DNA from: Rickettsia rickettsii
GTDB taxonomy: Bacteria; Pseudomonadota; Alphaproteobacteria; Rickettsiales; Rickettsiaceae
DNA length: 64,000 nucleotides
Assembly: GCF_001951015.1 (NCBI RefSeq)
Contig: NZ_CP018914.1
Location: 744,001 to 808,000, forward strand
Direction of reading: 5' to 3'
How positions within the stretch are numbered: position 1 is the first letter of the stretch; every line of letters starts with the position of its first letter. The notes under the pieces were generated by a model. That model was not told where the DNA came from. It ran no database searches and saw only the letters and a program-made list of their open reading frames with translations. The translations under genes were made by a program, and so were the position numbers. Positions 46,441 to 58,659 of this stretch are shown piece after piece.

Positions 46441-47640
46441 TTAATTCTTTTCTCCTAAAGCCTCAACGCTTTTCTCAAATATTGAATTATCAATATCATT
46501 ACCGTCTACTAAAATCGTCATGTTACCTGGAATGCTTTTTAAGCTTTCCGCACCCAAATTGGTTATGTTATTATCTCTTAGATCTCCTAATTTAATGTTC
46601 ATAAGCGCTAATTTTTTTAGAGAATTGTTTTTTTGTAGCATGTTCGCTATTGCTTCAAAACCTAGATCTCCTATTTCAATATTATTGCTTATGAGTAAAG
46701 TTTCTAACGCTTTATTTTCGGTTAATGCAGTAGTAAGTTCTTTTATATTATTATGGGTTAAATTCTTGTTATTAAGATTTAGAGTTTTTAACCATGGATT
46801 TAATTTTAAAGCAGATGCTATATATTTTCATCTCCTAAGTTATTTGTTTTAAATCTAAAGTATCAATAGATGTGAGGTTAAAAATTTTCAATTACTTCTG
46901 CACTTTTTTCGGAGATTCTTGTTTCATTTAATATTAATTCTTTAATATATTGATTAGCCATTAAAGCATGCAGTAATTTTATGACTCCCTCGTTTCTAAG
47001 GTTCTTATACCCTAAATTTAACGACATTAATTTTGCACTGCTAATATTATTTGCGATAACGTCTATCCCTTCGGCAGTAATATTCATTTGTCCTATATCT
47101 AAGTATTTTAACGGTAGTTTTGAATGAAACAACTCACTAATAATTGCTGCTCCTTTATTTCCTACTTCACTACTATAATGCTAAAGAACTTAAATTAGGG
47201 TGGTTTTTAATAGCATCTATTAATATTCTTAAATATTCTATTTTCAGCGCAATAGAATTTAAAGATAAATATTCAAGAGAGGTATTATCGGCTAAAGCAT
47301 CAATAAGAATTTTTATTTTTTCACTATCTAAAGAAGTAGAATTCAGGTTTAAATGTGATATTTGATTTAACTTTACAATTTTACTTAGATTTTTTATATC
47401 ATCGTTACTAAGGTTGCTGCCATATAAATCAATTTCTTTTACTACAGTATTTTTCTCTAAAGTTTTAATTACAATTGACAAAAAACTACTATCTTCTTCA
47501 TAAGGTAGTTCTACACGAACAATTTCAGGATCATTATTCTTAATTTTCTGCAACAATAAATCATTTCGACTGAGGTCAATTTTTTGTCTTTTGGGAGACT
47601 CATCTTTCTTCACATCATCTATGCTAAACAAGATATAGAC
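46441..47640 (-). pseudogene. Leucine-rich-repeat protein, broken
   Basis: Several frames together give a ribonuclease-inhibitor-like LRR series: VVKEIDLYGSNLSNDDIKNL, QISHLNLNSTSLDSEKIKIL, LEYLSLNSIALKIEYLRILI, KHPNLSSLAL..., LKYLDIGQMNITAEGIDVIA, LMSLNLGYKNLRNEGVIKLL, LKTLNLNNKNLTHNNIKELT, LETLLISNNIEIGDLGFEAI and DNNITNLGAESLKSI. The unit length is about 27-28 residues. Breaks occur near 47173-47130, 46875 and 46640. The upstream end (47640) is fused in frame to a transporter fragment. LRR proteins of this type in intracellular bacteria often act in the host, but this one is dead or badly truncated. Confidence 0.65.
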
Positions 47641-47936
47641 ATTGAAAAAGGTGGTAGTAATAATTGTTGTTTTACGTCCTATAGCGTCTCCTATCCAACC
47701 AAATATTAAAAAGCTCCAAAAGGTCTTAATAAATATGTTGAACAAAAAGCAGATACAGAATAAATAAAAACTACTTTTGGATAAGCCTTTGGCAAAAACA
47801 ATTCATTGAATACTACTACCATATGTACATAAAGCATAAGGTCAAAATATTCAAGAAATGTACCAACAGATAATAAACCTATTGCTTCTTTTTGATTACG
47901 ATTTAAGCTGCTTTGTTCTTTCTCATAGCCGAGCAT
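47641..47936 (-). pseudogene. MFS transporter (ProP-like) N-terminal fragment
   Basis: MLGYEKEQSSLNRNQKEAIG LLSVGTFLEYFDLMLYVHMV and LPKAYPKVVFIYSVSAFCST then LLRPFGAF, a one-base shift, and FGWIGDAIGRKTTIITTT. This is the N-terminal third of a major-facilitator proline/betaine-type permease, with the loop motif R-P-x-G-A-x-x-F-G-x-x-G-D-x-x-G-R-K. After T-T-F-F the frame runs directly into the LRR protein. Rickettsia have many ProP paralogs, so recombination between copies or a deletion is the likely cause of truncation. Confidence 0.72.
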
Positions 47937-48057
47937 AATGTCTTTATAAAAAATTAAATTGTAAAGAAACTTATACTGTTTTATATAAAAGTCAATAGGA
48001 AATTTCGCTTTATACGATAAATAAGGAAACGAAGTGCAACTTAACTCACTTCATATA

Positions 48058-48848
48058 CTAATACGTTGATCTTATATGAATATGGCATAACCTCACCGAT
48101 AGTGGAAAACTAAAACCTATTAAGAACCAAGTTAAATAAAACTTATATCCCAAATATTGTTTGAATAGATAATTAATATATGCAATCAAAGCTACTGAAG
48201 CAACAATGATAGCTAAATTAATAAAACGATTTTTTTGATTGAGGAAAATCAAAATATTTATAAAACAGTCGTCCAGAAATAGTAAAACCGAGTAATCCCC
48301 AAAATACCGTCCATACCCAAGCAAGACAATGCACGTCAATAATTTTAAGATAAGCTACCATCGGTACGGTTAATAGCCATAAAAACGCTCCAAACATATA
48401 AGGGTATTTTTGAATAATCTCTTCTTTGGTTACACTATATATAACAGCAATAACCATTATTCCAATTGTTATATGCAATAATATCAACCGGATAATGATA
48501 GCCCTTATAAATCAGCGCAAATCCCATACCGGTTAAAGTCACTACTATTATTTTAATAAGGAATATATAATATTTGCAAACAACCAACCGTAAAATACTA
48601 CGCCGCTGCTCATATGACCGCTAGGGAAAGCAAAACCTTTAATATTTAGAGCAGGATTCAAAGTTATTTCAAATATATATTTTAACAATATATTTAAAAT
48701 TGTAGTGAAAAGTAATACACACATAGCTTGTGCAAATAGTTGCCTCCTAATATAGTAAATCCGAATATTATGATAATCTCATAACACTCTTCTTGTCCAA
48801 ATAACAAAAAAATTTTTGCTGAATATTGAAAAAAATATCCTTATTCAT
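48058..48848 (-). pseudogene. PAP2-family phosphatase, broken
   Basis: Readable blocks are CVLLFTTILNILLKYIFEIT, GFAFPSGHMSSGVVFYGWLF (the P-S-G-H signature of PAP2 enzymes), GMGFALIYKGYHYPVDIIA (the second His motif) and hydrophobic stretches in 48218-48487 (TIGIMVIAVIYSVTKEEIIQ) and 48058-48339. At least four stops or shifts interrupt the frame. The ancestor was a membrane phosphatase acting on lipid phosphates such as undecaprenyl pyrophosphate or phosphatidate. Confidence 0.65.
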
Positions 48849-48907
48849 TACTTTACTTAATTTTATTTATATATAATTGAAGTGATCATAAATAATAAGC
48901 TATAGAT

Positions 48908-51900
48908 ATGAAAAATATTTTCCGCAAATTTGTATTTACTATTTTCGTATGTTTAATAAATTTACAACTAATTGCTGCAAGCTTTAACGAAAAAATACCT
49001 TTATATTTTAAATTAACTAACGAAAATCTGTTAGCAGGACAAAATGCGTTAAATATTGACCTTTGCGACTCTAGAATTAAAGAATGGTGTACAAAGCCAC
49101 AAAGAGAGCTAGGGCTTAACGGAAAAAAAATAAATAATTACATATCTATTTCATCTGATATTAAAGGAGAATGGTGATTTGGCTGGTGGTATAACATAAA
49201 TTTTACTCCAGAAAGCAATTTTGTAGCTCATCAAACTTATAAGATTACTATCGAAGATTATATATTCCCTAATTTTGTCGGTTTAAAAAGTAATAATATA
49301 AGTTTCACGATTTTACCACTACTTCCTATTATTAAAGAAATGAATTATCTACAGGATAATATCGATATTTCCAAAAAATTCGTTCAAACTAAAATAGCTT
49401 TTAACTATCCTATCGATCCTAACACTCTAGAGGAAAATAGAGTTTATAAAATCTTCAACTAAAGAAAAATTACCGTTTTCTATCAAATTCAATACCAATA
49501 ATACGGAAGCAATGTAAAAGATCAAAATAATAAGACGCCAAATAACATAAGATATTCTTATAAAGAAAATGTATTAATTCCAAGTCTATCCTCATATTTA
49601 AAAATCACTAATAGTACTGCTACAATTGTTAAAGATGATAAACTAAAACCGGAACAGATAATTATAATTACCACAAATACACCGGTGTCGGGTGAGGAAA
49701 TAAAAAAACATTTAGAGTTATTTTTCCGCAGGATAAGCAGGCTTTCTTAGGAGTTGCAGGCAAAAAAACTATAAATGGCAAAATCCGAAAGAAATAACCG
49801 ATGATATTCTTAAATCGAGTGAAAAAATAAATTTTGAGCTTTTATCTTCCGTCCCAAGCATTACTACTATGCATAGTTTTAAAGTAGATACGTTTGCCTC
49901 AAGAGCTTTGCTTGTTAAAGTAAATCAAGGTGTTAAAACATCGGATAATTTAACACTCGGCTCAGATTATTTTCAAATCGTACAAATACCGGGTAACCCT
50001 AAAGAAGTTAAGCTAATGTACGACGGTTCTATTCTTTCATTAGCTGGCGAAAGAAAGCTGCCCGTATATTCACTTGGCATAGATAAATTATATTTAGAAA
50101 TCGATAAGAGTAATCAGCAAGAAGTTAATCATTTAATCAGCCAAACAAATAGATATAATATTTTCCAAAACCCAACTTTTATAAATGAATATACCTTTAA
50201 TGAGTATAATATTTCCGAGGTATTTCAAGACGAAGTAATAGTGAACTCTCAAAATTTAAATTTACCTCATTATACCGATTTAGATTTCAGTAAATATTTT
50301 AATGTAGAAGAAGCAGGCAGCTATTCCAAGGGGTTATTTCTAGCAAAAGTTTATGCTAAAGACAATAATAACATTATATCTCAAGATAAAAGATTAATTT
50401 TTTACCGATCTTGGTTGTATAGTAAAAACCGATAAAACCGGGATGCATCATATCTTTGTTTCTTATATCAGTAACGGTAAACCGGCTGGAGGCGTAAAAG
50501 CAGATATTATAGGACTTAACGGTGAGGTGTTAGTAAGCAGCAAAACCGATAGTAAAGGACATGCCGTTTTATCAAATATAAATGATTTTTCAAAAGAAAA
50601 AACTCCCGTGGCTTATATATTCACTACTAAGGATGATTTTTCATTTATGCCGTATAGTAGAATTGATAGACAAGTTAATTATTCTCGGTTTGATGTAGCA
50701 GGAGCCGTTAGTTCTGATCAATGGTTAAAAGCTTATTTATTTTCCGATCGTGGCATCTATAGACCAAGCGAGCAAGGTCACATAGGCATTATGCTCAAAC
50801 AAACCGACTGGCAAGGAAAATTTGACGGCTTACCTTTAGAAATACAAGTAACTAACCCTAGAGGAAAAGTAATAGATAAAAGTAAAATAGTTCTAGATGC
50901 AGAAGGATTCGGCGAATATTTATTCTCAACGCTTGATGATGCCTTAACCGGCTTATACAATATAAGCTTATATTTAGTAGGAGATAAAGGCAGCAATAAC
51001 TATCTTAATAGCGTGTCTGTCAGGGTTGGTGATTTTCAGCCTGACTGCATGAAAATAAACATAAACTTCAATAACTCACAAGATGAGCTATGGAGGAATC
51101 CAAAAGATCTTAAAGCAACCGTTAATCTCATAAATCTTTACGGCACTCCTGCAGAAAATAGAAAAGTCAACGGCTTTATTGATATTAGACCTACCGAGTT
51201 TTTCGTACCTAGATTTAAAGAATATAAATTTTATAGTAGCAAAGGAAATAAAGAGTTTTTACGTTTAGGAGATATTACTACCGACTCTAAAGGTACGGCA
51301 AACTTTGACCTTAACCTTGAGAAATATTATAACGCTACTTTTAATCTAACATTTTCAACAGAAGGATTTGAGCCTGATTCAGGAAGAAGCGTAAACGCAA
51401 GCAAATCGCTTATAGTGTCACCTCTGCCTTATATTATAGGATTTAGAACAATAGCGGATCTAAAATATATTAAGACAAAAACAAGCGCGGCAATAGAATT
51501 CATAGCCATATCAAATAAAGCAGAAAAAGTAGCTGCACCTAATTTAACTCTTAACTTAAAAAAGATTAATTATGTAAATAACTTAGTAGCAGATAGTAAC
51601 GGTAATTATTCTTACAGTTCAGTACCTATTGAGACTAATATATCTTCTGACAAAATTAATATCACGGCAAACGAAAGTTATATTTATAAAGTGCCTACTA
51701 AAGAAGCAGGCGATTACGTTATTTACTTAACCGATACAGAAGATACAATCTTTGCCTAAGCTGAATTTTCGGTAATAGGTGAAGGAAATGTTACGGCTAA
51801 TTTAACAGACAAAGCAAATTTAAAAGTTAAACTTGATAAAGATGATTATAAAGCCGGCGATACTATTCTTTTAAATATTATAACTCCTTATACAGGTTAT

Positions 51901-53799
51901 GGGTTAATTACTATCGAGACCGATAAAGTACATAATTTTGAATGGTTTAAAGCTGATGCAAATAATAGCATTCAAGAAATAAAAATTCCTGACGGCTTTG
52001 AGGGTAAAGGATATGTAAATGTACAATTTATAAGAGACATAGAAGCTACGGAAATCTTTATATCACCGTTTAGCTATGCAGTAGTACCGTTTACTGCGGG
52101 CATTTATAAACATAAACAAGATATTGGATTAACACTTCCTGCAAAAATCAAATCGGTTCGGCAGATTTAAAGGTTGTGGCTTCTATAAATCACCTAAAGC
52201 CGGATATAATATCTATGGCAGTAGTACATAGCTCCGAATTAACTAGTACTACGAGCGTTCGCCCTGCTAGTCCGAACGTTACAACAGTTAATACAGGCTT
52301 TATTACAGACAACAAGGCTAATTTAAAAATCTTACGGGATGTATATCCTGAATTTGCTAAACTACAAATTTCCGCTTCTAAATCACCGCTAGCTATTATT
52401 TCTGGCTTTAAAGATTTCCTAGATAATTATCCCTATGGTTGCACTGAACAATTAATAAGCCAAAATTTTGCCAATATTTTATTATATAATGCACAAGAGC
52501 GAGTTCAGATTCTTAAAACTGATCGTAAAAAAATGGATGAATCATTATCAAAAATATTCCAAACTTTATCAGAACGTCAAAATTATGACGGTGGATTTAG
52601 AGATATTGGAACAATTTTAATAACGATTCCGATCCATTTATTTCCGTTTATGCTATGCATTTCTTAAGCGAGGGAGCAACTAGATATTTAGCCGTTCCAA
52701 GTGATACATTTAATCAAGGTATTTACTATTTAGAGAATATGGCTAACAGATCAATAAACTCCTTAGATGAAGCAAGAGAAAAGGCATATGCGGTTTATAT
52801 CCTGACACAAAACAGCGTTATTACTACAAGCTATATTGCAAATATTTTAAAATATTTAGACGAGTACCATAAAAATACATGGCAAGATGATTTGACTAGC
52901 GTTTATTTAGCAGCTAGCTATAAAATGCTGCAAATAAATGAAGAAGCGGAGAAATTATTAGACAGATTACTCTAAATAAACCTATATCAAAAACAGACTA
53001 TCAGTATTACAATCCTCTAATAAAATATAGTCAGTATTTATACTTAATTTCTATGCATTTTCCAGAACGGTTAAAAGACTTTGACCCAAACATTGTACAG
53101 GATATCGCTCTTTTTGCTAAAGATAACTATAATAGCCTATCCGCAAGCTATGCTATTATGGCAAGTCTTGCCTATGCCGATAAAATACATCATGTAGATG
53201 AGGCTACTATTAAAGTAACCTCTACAGATAAAGAAGTTACTTTAACAGGCAATAAAGTGATGATTGCTGAGCTGTCGGTAGAAAATAAGAATATCGACTT
53301 AACATCCTCAAGTAACGGCTTTTTCTATCAGCTTTTAACTTCAGGCTATGATAAGCAATTAACAGAACATAAAGAGATATTTAAAGGCATAGAAATAACA
53401 AAAAAATATCTCGATGAAAATAATAAAGAGGTTAGCAAAGTAAAATTAGGTGATAATATTACGGTGGAAATCACCATGCGTTCAGGTAGTAATAAAACCT
53501 TGAGCAATATGGTTCTACTTGATTTATTACCGGCAGGCTTCGAGCTTTTACCGGATAACAACCACATAAATATATTAGAACGCACGCAGGAAATAATTAT
53601 ATGGAAACCGATATATATAAATAATCGTGATGATAGAGTTATGATTTTCGGTACTATTTCTGATCAAAAAATGACGTATCAGTATAAAATCAAAGCAGTT
53701 AATAAGGGCATATTCTCTACTCCTGCTATTTACAGTGAAGCTATGTACGACCCTCAAACTTACTATCGTGGTGTTATAGGCAATATTATTGTGGAGTAA
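48908..53799 (+). pseudogene. Alpha-2-macroglobulin family protein (YfhM-like), fragmented
   Basis: Bacterial alpha-2-macroglobulins are large periplasmic lipoproteins or secreted proteins thought to trap foreign proteases. The frame begins with a signal peptide (MKNIFRKFVFTIFVCLINLQ LIAA). It continues with at least seven breaks (near 49177, 49460, 49730, 50420, 51757, 52165, 52640, 52975). Recognisable parts: SDRGIYRPSEQGHIGIMLKQ (family D-R-x-x-Y-R-P-G-E), QVTNPRGKVIDK, GDFQPDCMKININF, YPYGCTEQLISQNFANILLY (thioester motif G-C-T/L-E-Q, near 52440) and IEITKKYLDENNK with LLPAGFELLPDN and the C-terminal PAIYSEAMYDPQTYYRG. The ancestor was about 1630 residues. The longest intact block is 50443-51759. 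Confidence 0.8.
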
Positions 53800-53819
53800 C
53801 ATTACCCGCACGGTTTTTA

Positions 53820-53936
53820 TGTCATTTCTGCGAAAGCGGGAATCCAGTAAAACCTACAAACAACTTGTTTTTTTAGGTTTATTTTGTCAATATTAAGACT
53901 ACTTTTTCTGGATTCCTGCTTTCGCAGAAATGACAT
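53820..53936. repeat. Dispersed palindromic repeat, tcattcccgcg family, copy 4
   Basis: tgtcatttctgcgaaagcgg and gaatccagtaaaacct on the left, tctggattcctgctttcgca and gaaatgacat on the right, with an inner hairpin aaacctacaaa/tttttttaggttt. It lies between the dead alpha-2-macroglobulin and the dead FadB-like gene. Confidence 0.9.
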
Positions 53937-53946
53937 AGTAGGAGTT

Positions 53947-56095
53947 TATCCCACAATTACTTTCAGCTTCTCTATAGTTTTTGGATCTTTTACAAGTTCT
54001 CACAATATTTCCTACTCATAGGCAAGTAGCTCTTCTTCATTTGTTTCATTATGTGTATCAATAATATCTTGAAATTTGCTAAGCACCTTATTTTGTAGAT
54101 CGTTATATTTTGATGTATCTATTGCTGTTGCTAAATTTATTTTAGGCAAAGTAATTTTATGCGGAATCGGTAATATCTTTTTAGGTAGGTTTAATTTTAA
54201 AGCTTCCTCTAAAATATAATATTACGTGCATATTCTCTACATCATAATCTGCTTTCAAGTAATCCGGCTGAACTTGTTTTATTCTGCTCTATAATATTGC
54301 TGATATTTCTAATTAGTGCAGTTTTATTACCATTACTTCCAGCAAACATTTCGGTAACACCGCCCCACCCGGGTATTAAACCAACACCAAGTTCTACAAG
54401 CCCTGCGTTAAGTTCTTGATTTCCTATAATAAAGCTTGAGTGCAATAACAGCTCATATCCACATCCAAGTGCCACACCAAGACCACAAGCTAATAACATG
54501 TACAGAGGAATATTTTAAGTGGAGCATGGTTCACTATCCCAACTTTAGTAAATTCTCTAGATCGTGAAAATTCCTTCAATATAAGACAGAAGAAGTTTTA
54601 AATCAGCACCGGCAGACAAATTATTTCCTTGCGGATAAATACAAAGATTTTTACCGTCATTTTCGGCTTTACTTGCTGCTTCTTGTAGTAAATAAAACAC
54701 CTCATGATTTAAACAATTCATTTTTATAGTAATAACAAAAATCAAAACATCTTGATAAAGTATTAATTTTGCCGAGCTATTCTCTAATACTATCTGACTT
54801 TCTTGTAAAATATCTTTGTGAGAATTAAATTTTTGTTTATCGATTTTTTGATATTCTTTATTGGCTAAATATTGCGGAAGTGGGATATGCATTAAATCGG
54901 CATTTTTAATTACCGAATTCCAACCGTTTTTAGCCGCTATAGTCAATAATTCAAATGGACCATATTTCCAGCTGTAACCAAGCTTCATGGCAGCATCGAT
55001 ATCATAAATATTATCCGTAACCGACGAAACTAGACCTACTAAATAAACATAAAATTCCGTGATAATTTCAGTAAAAAATTTACCGTAAACCGAATCACTT
55101 ACAAGAAGCGCATCAAGATTAAAATATCTACTTTTTGAACAGGACTATATGATAAGTCGTTTATATTGATAACTTCTTTAATCTTTTTGCCATTTGATAC
55201 CGATAAACGATAAAATCCACCGTCACTTTTACGTCCAATTAACTGCTTCTCTATCATCTTATCAAGACAAGGGTCTTTACATATTGTTTTATGATAAGCA
55301 TCATTTGCAGGAAGAGAGGCAAGTAATGAACTTGAAATGAACTTCATTACGTCATACCCGATTAGATCATATAAACCGAAAATTCCGGTACTCGGCAGCC
55401 CCAAAAATGTAGTAAATATTTTATCTATAGTAGCAACATCAAGATTCTGACTTATCGCTTTACGGGCTACTAATTCAAGTAAAAAATACCCTACTCTATT
55501 AGCAATAAAACCAGGCGTATCATTACATTTTACTATAATTTTACCAAGCGTTTTCGTTAAGAACTCTGATACTCTTTCTATTACTTCAGCCTTTATCATA
55601 GGGTCTATAATTAACTCAAGCAGTTCCATATTATCTTGGCGGATTGAAGAAATGCGTAATAACGAACCTAGATTTAATATTATCTGGTAAATTCTCTTTG
55701 AGTCTTTCAAGCGGTAATGTAGAGATATTAGAAGCAATAATTGCATCTTCTTTAAGATAAGGAATAATTTTATTATATAATTGGTGTTTGATTTCTAACT
55801 TCTCACCAATAACTTCAATCACTAAATCACATTCTTTAATTAAATCTAAATCATATTCTAAATTACCGATGGTAATGAAATTTGCTTTATCAGGAAAAGA
55901 TAAAGGTGGAGGTGGAGGTTTTTGTTTATGCAAATTGTCTTTAGCGGTGTTAACTATTTTATTAGGATCATCGGAATCTTTAGCAATAATATCAAGCAGC
56001 ACTACTTTATAAGAGGAATTAGCAATTAACGCTGTAATCCCTGAACCCATTACTTCCGCACTGATAACACAAACTTTTTTTATTTCATTTTGCAT
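53947..56095 (-). pseudogene. 3-hydroxyacyl-CoA dehydrogenase / enoyl-CoA hydratase, broken
   Basis: The reading starts [20 protein letters not shown], an NAD-binding fold whose G-x-G-x-x-G is already degraded (S-A-E-V-M-G). Then come the D-x-V-I-E segment [20 protein letters not shown] and [11 protein letters not shown] (H-F-F-N-P catalytic region) at 55631-55746. A shift leads to [20 protein letters not shown] (family D-x-P-G-F-I-x-N-R) and [20 protein letters not shown] down to 55099. Further pieces at 54557-54988 ([20 protein letters not shown]) and 54242-54499 ([41 protein letters not shown]) belong to an enoyl-CoA hydratase part. The ancestor of about 715 residues worked in fatty-acid beta-oxidation. 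Several shifts prove it dead. Confidence 0.78.
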
Positions 56096-56111
56096 AAGTT
56101 ACCTTCTGTGT

Positions 56112-56225
56112 TACCCCGTGCCTTGACCATGAGGTCCAGTTAAAAATACTAAAAATTTTTATTATTTTTTGGATCCCATGTTCAAGCCAAAGGATAACAT
56201 CGAGTGTGTTTTTCGATACACACAA
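56112..56225. repeat. Repeat block with ccgtg-cttgaccatg motif
   Basis: ccttgaccatgaggtccagt, then an AT-rich centre and ttggatcccatgttcaagcc form a decayed inverted pair like that in 43200-43390. Further debris (cccttgcaataacgttatgt) follows. Lies between the dead FadB-like and comF genes. Confidence 0.55.
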
Positions 56226-56229
56226 CCAT

Positions 56230-56897
56230 GTCCCCTTGCAATAACGTTATGTCATAGCAACACTTAAGACTTTTACCAACGCCACCCCCGGCTTGTCGTA
56301 AAATTTTAGCACATTCATTTATAGTAACAGCAGTGGTAACGACATCATCGACTAATAAGATGTTTCAATATTATACTTTGTGTTAAATTTGATACTACCC
56401 TTTATATTATTTTTGTGTTGTTTTCGTGAGAGAAAAGTCTGAGACTTAGTCCATTTTGCTTTAGTTAAAATCTCAGCTTTTAACATTTTATCGGTAACTT
56501 TTGCAATTTCCATAGCTAAAATACGAGCAGGATTATACATTCGTAGGTACAGGTATGATTAAATCAATATCTTTTATATCCTCGCTGCTATATCTATTAT
56601 ATAAAAGCTTAGCAAAGGTCTTAGCAAATATCGTCTTATCTTGATATTTAAACTGATGAACTATTTTTTTGCTATGCTCATTACACTTAAATAAGCTGCG
56701 AGCAAACTCATAATTAGGTTTGTTGCTATAACAATTTCCACAAATGCAGTTATCTAAGATTTTTATACTAAATCTTTGTCCACATATACTACAATAGAGT
56801 CTTGCTATAAACTCTAGCTTCTTCCAACAATCGCTACAAAATTCACCGCTCCCCCTAGTATTTCCGCACCGCTTAAAAACATCTCTGCGGCAAGATA
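56230..56897 (-). pseudogene. comF: ComF-like phosphoribosyltransferase, broken
   Basis: The beginning lacks a good start codon but reads CRRDVFKRCGNTRGSGEFCS, then DCWKKLEFIARLYCSICGQR and CICGNCYSNKPNYEFARSLF (paired Cys of the N-terminal zinc finger). SKKIVHQFKYQDKTIFAKTF follows, with DLIIPVPT (family V-P-V-P-x). A stop near 56545 is followed in other frames by KTTQKYKG and LLVDDVVTTAVTINECAKIL RQAGGG (PRPP-binding loop D-D-V-x-T-T-x-x-T). Internal stops at 56352 and 56540 break it. ComF is a helper of DNA uptake or recombination in competent bacteria. Confidence 0.72.
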
Positions 56898-56914
56898 TTA
56901 ATTATAAGTCTTTA

Positions 56915-58482
56915 TTAACAATTAAAATCCTCTTGAAGATTCATGGTGTTTAGAAGCATTCGGTGTTGATTGTGATGATGGTGCGCTAGCACCATAACGA
57001 ACCCCCTTGCCACGTGACAAATTCTCTTGCATATGTTGGCTTGCTCACGAGTTTTATTTTGCTCAGGTTTTACTTTATTGCTAACATTTGGCGTTATAAA
57101 AGATTGAAATATTTCTTCTTTTTTACCGTATATTTCTTTTAAATCACCAAATTGCGATTCAACAAAATAACCGACTCCTACTTTTACTGCCGATTTAACT
57201 TTTTCAAAATTAGTTTTTTCAGCAGGAGGAGCAAATTCAGGTCTCGCTGCAACCTTTGCTCTAGTTACATTAAAATGCTCTCTTAGCTGCCCTTCACTTA
57301 ATTGATCAATTTTAGGGGGTATAGTTAAAAATTCTTCTAATGCTTTGGTATCTATTTTTGCTTGCCTTTCTTTTTCAAGCAAGTCTTTCTTATCTTCATA
57401 ATTTCCTATTGATGTTTTAAACTATTTATTTGATTTATTTTATCTTTTGTTCGCTCCATACGCACTAAATTAGCATCTCCTTCACCTATTACATTAGGAC
57501 TCCGCTCCTCCTCCAGTAGCACCTGCTACCAAACCGCCTATAATACCGCCTACAGAGCTTGCTTGTGCTACTAAAGATACCGTCTCTAAGGTAGTATCTC
57601 GTATTGCTTTTAAAATCTCTTTAGTTCTAGTTGTATTTAATTTTTCAGATTCAACTTTTTCTTGGTAAATTTTAGCTCATTAAGTATACAAGACATTTTT
57701 AAGTTCAGGGCTATCTTTTGCTTTATCTATTCGAGTAGTAACTACTAACTCTGCTTGCTTCACATAATTAGCTTTAATATTTTCTAAAGTTTTTTCTTTC
57801 TATCTAAACGCTTATCTTCTTTTACTGCTAAAGTTTCTTTTCCAACATTGTAAGCAACGGTTGATAAAGAAAGTGCAGCAAGCCCAACCCCAACGGGAGT
57901 GGGATTAAGGACTAACGATACTGCAACGCCACCAATTCTAGCCGCACGTCTTACTGCTTTACTACCTAATGTTTTATATGTTTTCTCTAGAACATTTGCT
58001 GCAGTTTCACCACCGGGTAGTGTCATGATTTTATTTAATGCCTTATCGGCTAAACCGGGACTTGGGGGACCTTTTTCTTTAATTTTTGCACCTTGCTGAA
58101 GTGTATCAACCGGATCATAAGCTTTTGCTACTTTTTCTCCAACGTTAATTACTCCTTCTACTAATATGAGTAGGACTAGCGATAACTTTACTGCCCTCCT
58201 GTACCACTTCGATTGCTACTCCACTTGCAGCGATTCCGGCACGAGCAACTCTAGCACCGTAAAGTGCTGTATCCTCTTGCAGCGTTCTTGTTCCTGCTGG
58301 CTTATTTTACGATTGCCGTTCTCCTGTGAAGGCTCAGAAGCTTTTGTTTGTGCTGCTTCTAAAAGCTCTACTCTTTCAGGAGTATTTATTGAAGATTTAA
58401 GCTGATTATCTTCTGCTGCATTTTTTATTCCTTCTTTAGGAGTATTAATAGATGATTTACTGCTTAAATTTTCTTTACTCAT
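56915..58482 (-). pseudogene. Hypothetical gene, Ser/Thr-rich N-terminus and hydrophobic middle, broken
   Basis: The start MSKENLSSKSSINTPKEGIK at 58482 leads to a tandem repeat (KSSINTPKEG and KSSINTPERV), a stretch SQQEQERCKRI, a shift near 58220, then VINVGEKVAKAYDPVDTLQQ and GGETAANVLEKTYKTLGSKA VRRA with a hydrophobic Gly/Ala/Val-rich part (GVAVSLVLNPTPVGVGLAAL) and a charged tail in 57784-58026. Later pieces at 56915-57382 (LEEFLTIPPKIDQLSEGQLR-like, FNVTRAKVAARPEFAPPAEK, VGVGYFVESQFGDLKEIYGK) end the gene. At least four shifts are needed. The ancestor was about 520 residues, possibly membrane-active. No family recognised. Confidence 0.55.
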
Positions 58483-58524
58483 GCATATCTTATAAAATTA
58501 TGTTCTATGTTATTTCACATTCTA

Positions 58525-58627
58525 TGTCATTCCCGTGAAAGCGGGAATCCATCTTTTAAACAGTATAAATAAACAATGCTTTTATCGATTCTTGATTACT
58601 GGATGCCCACTTTCGCGGGAATGACAT
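58525..58627. repeat. Dispersed palindromic repeat, tcattcccgcg family, copy 5
   Basis: tgtcattcccgtgaaagcgg and gaatccatcttttaa on the left; tactggatgcccactttcgc and gggaatgacat on the right. A clear full-length copy between the dead gene upstream and ubiH. Confidence 0.9.
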
Positions 58628-58659
58628 CAGAACTAGCTAGAAATGCTACAAAAGAACAC

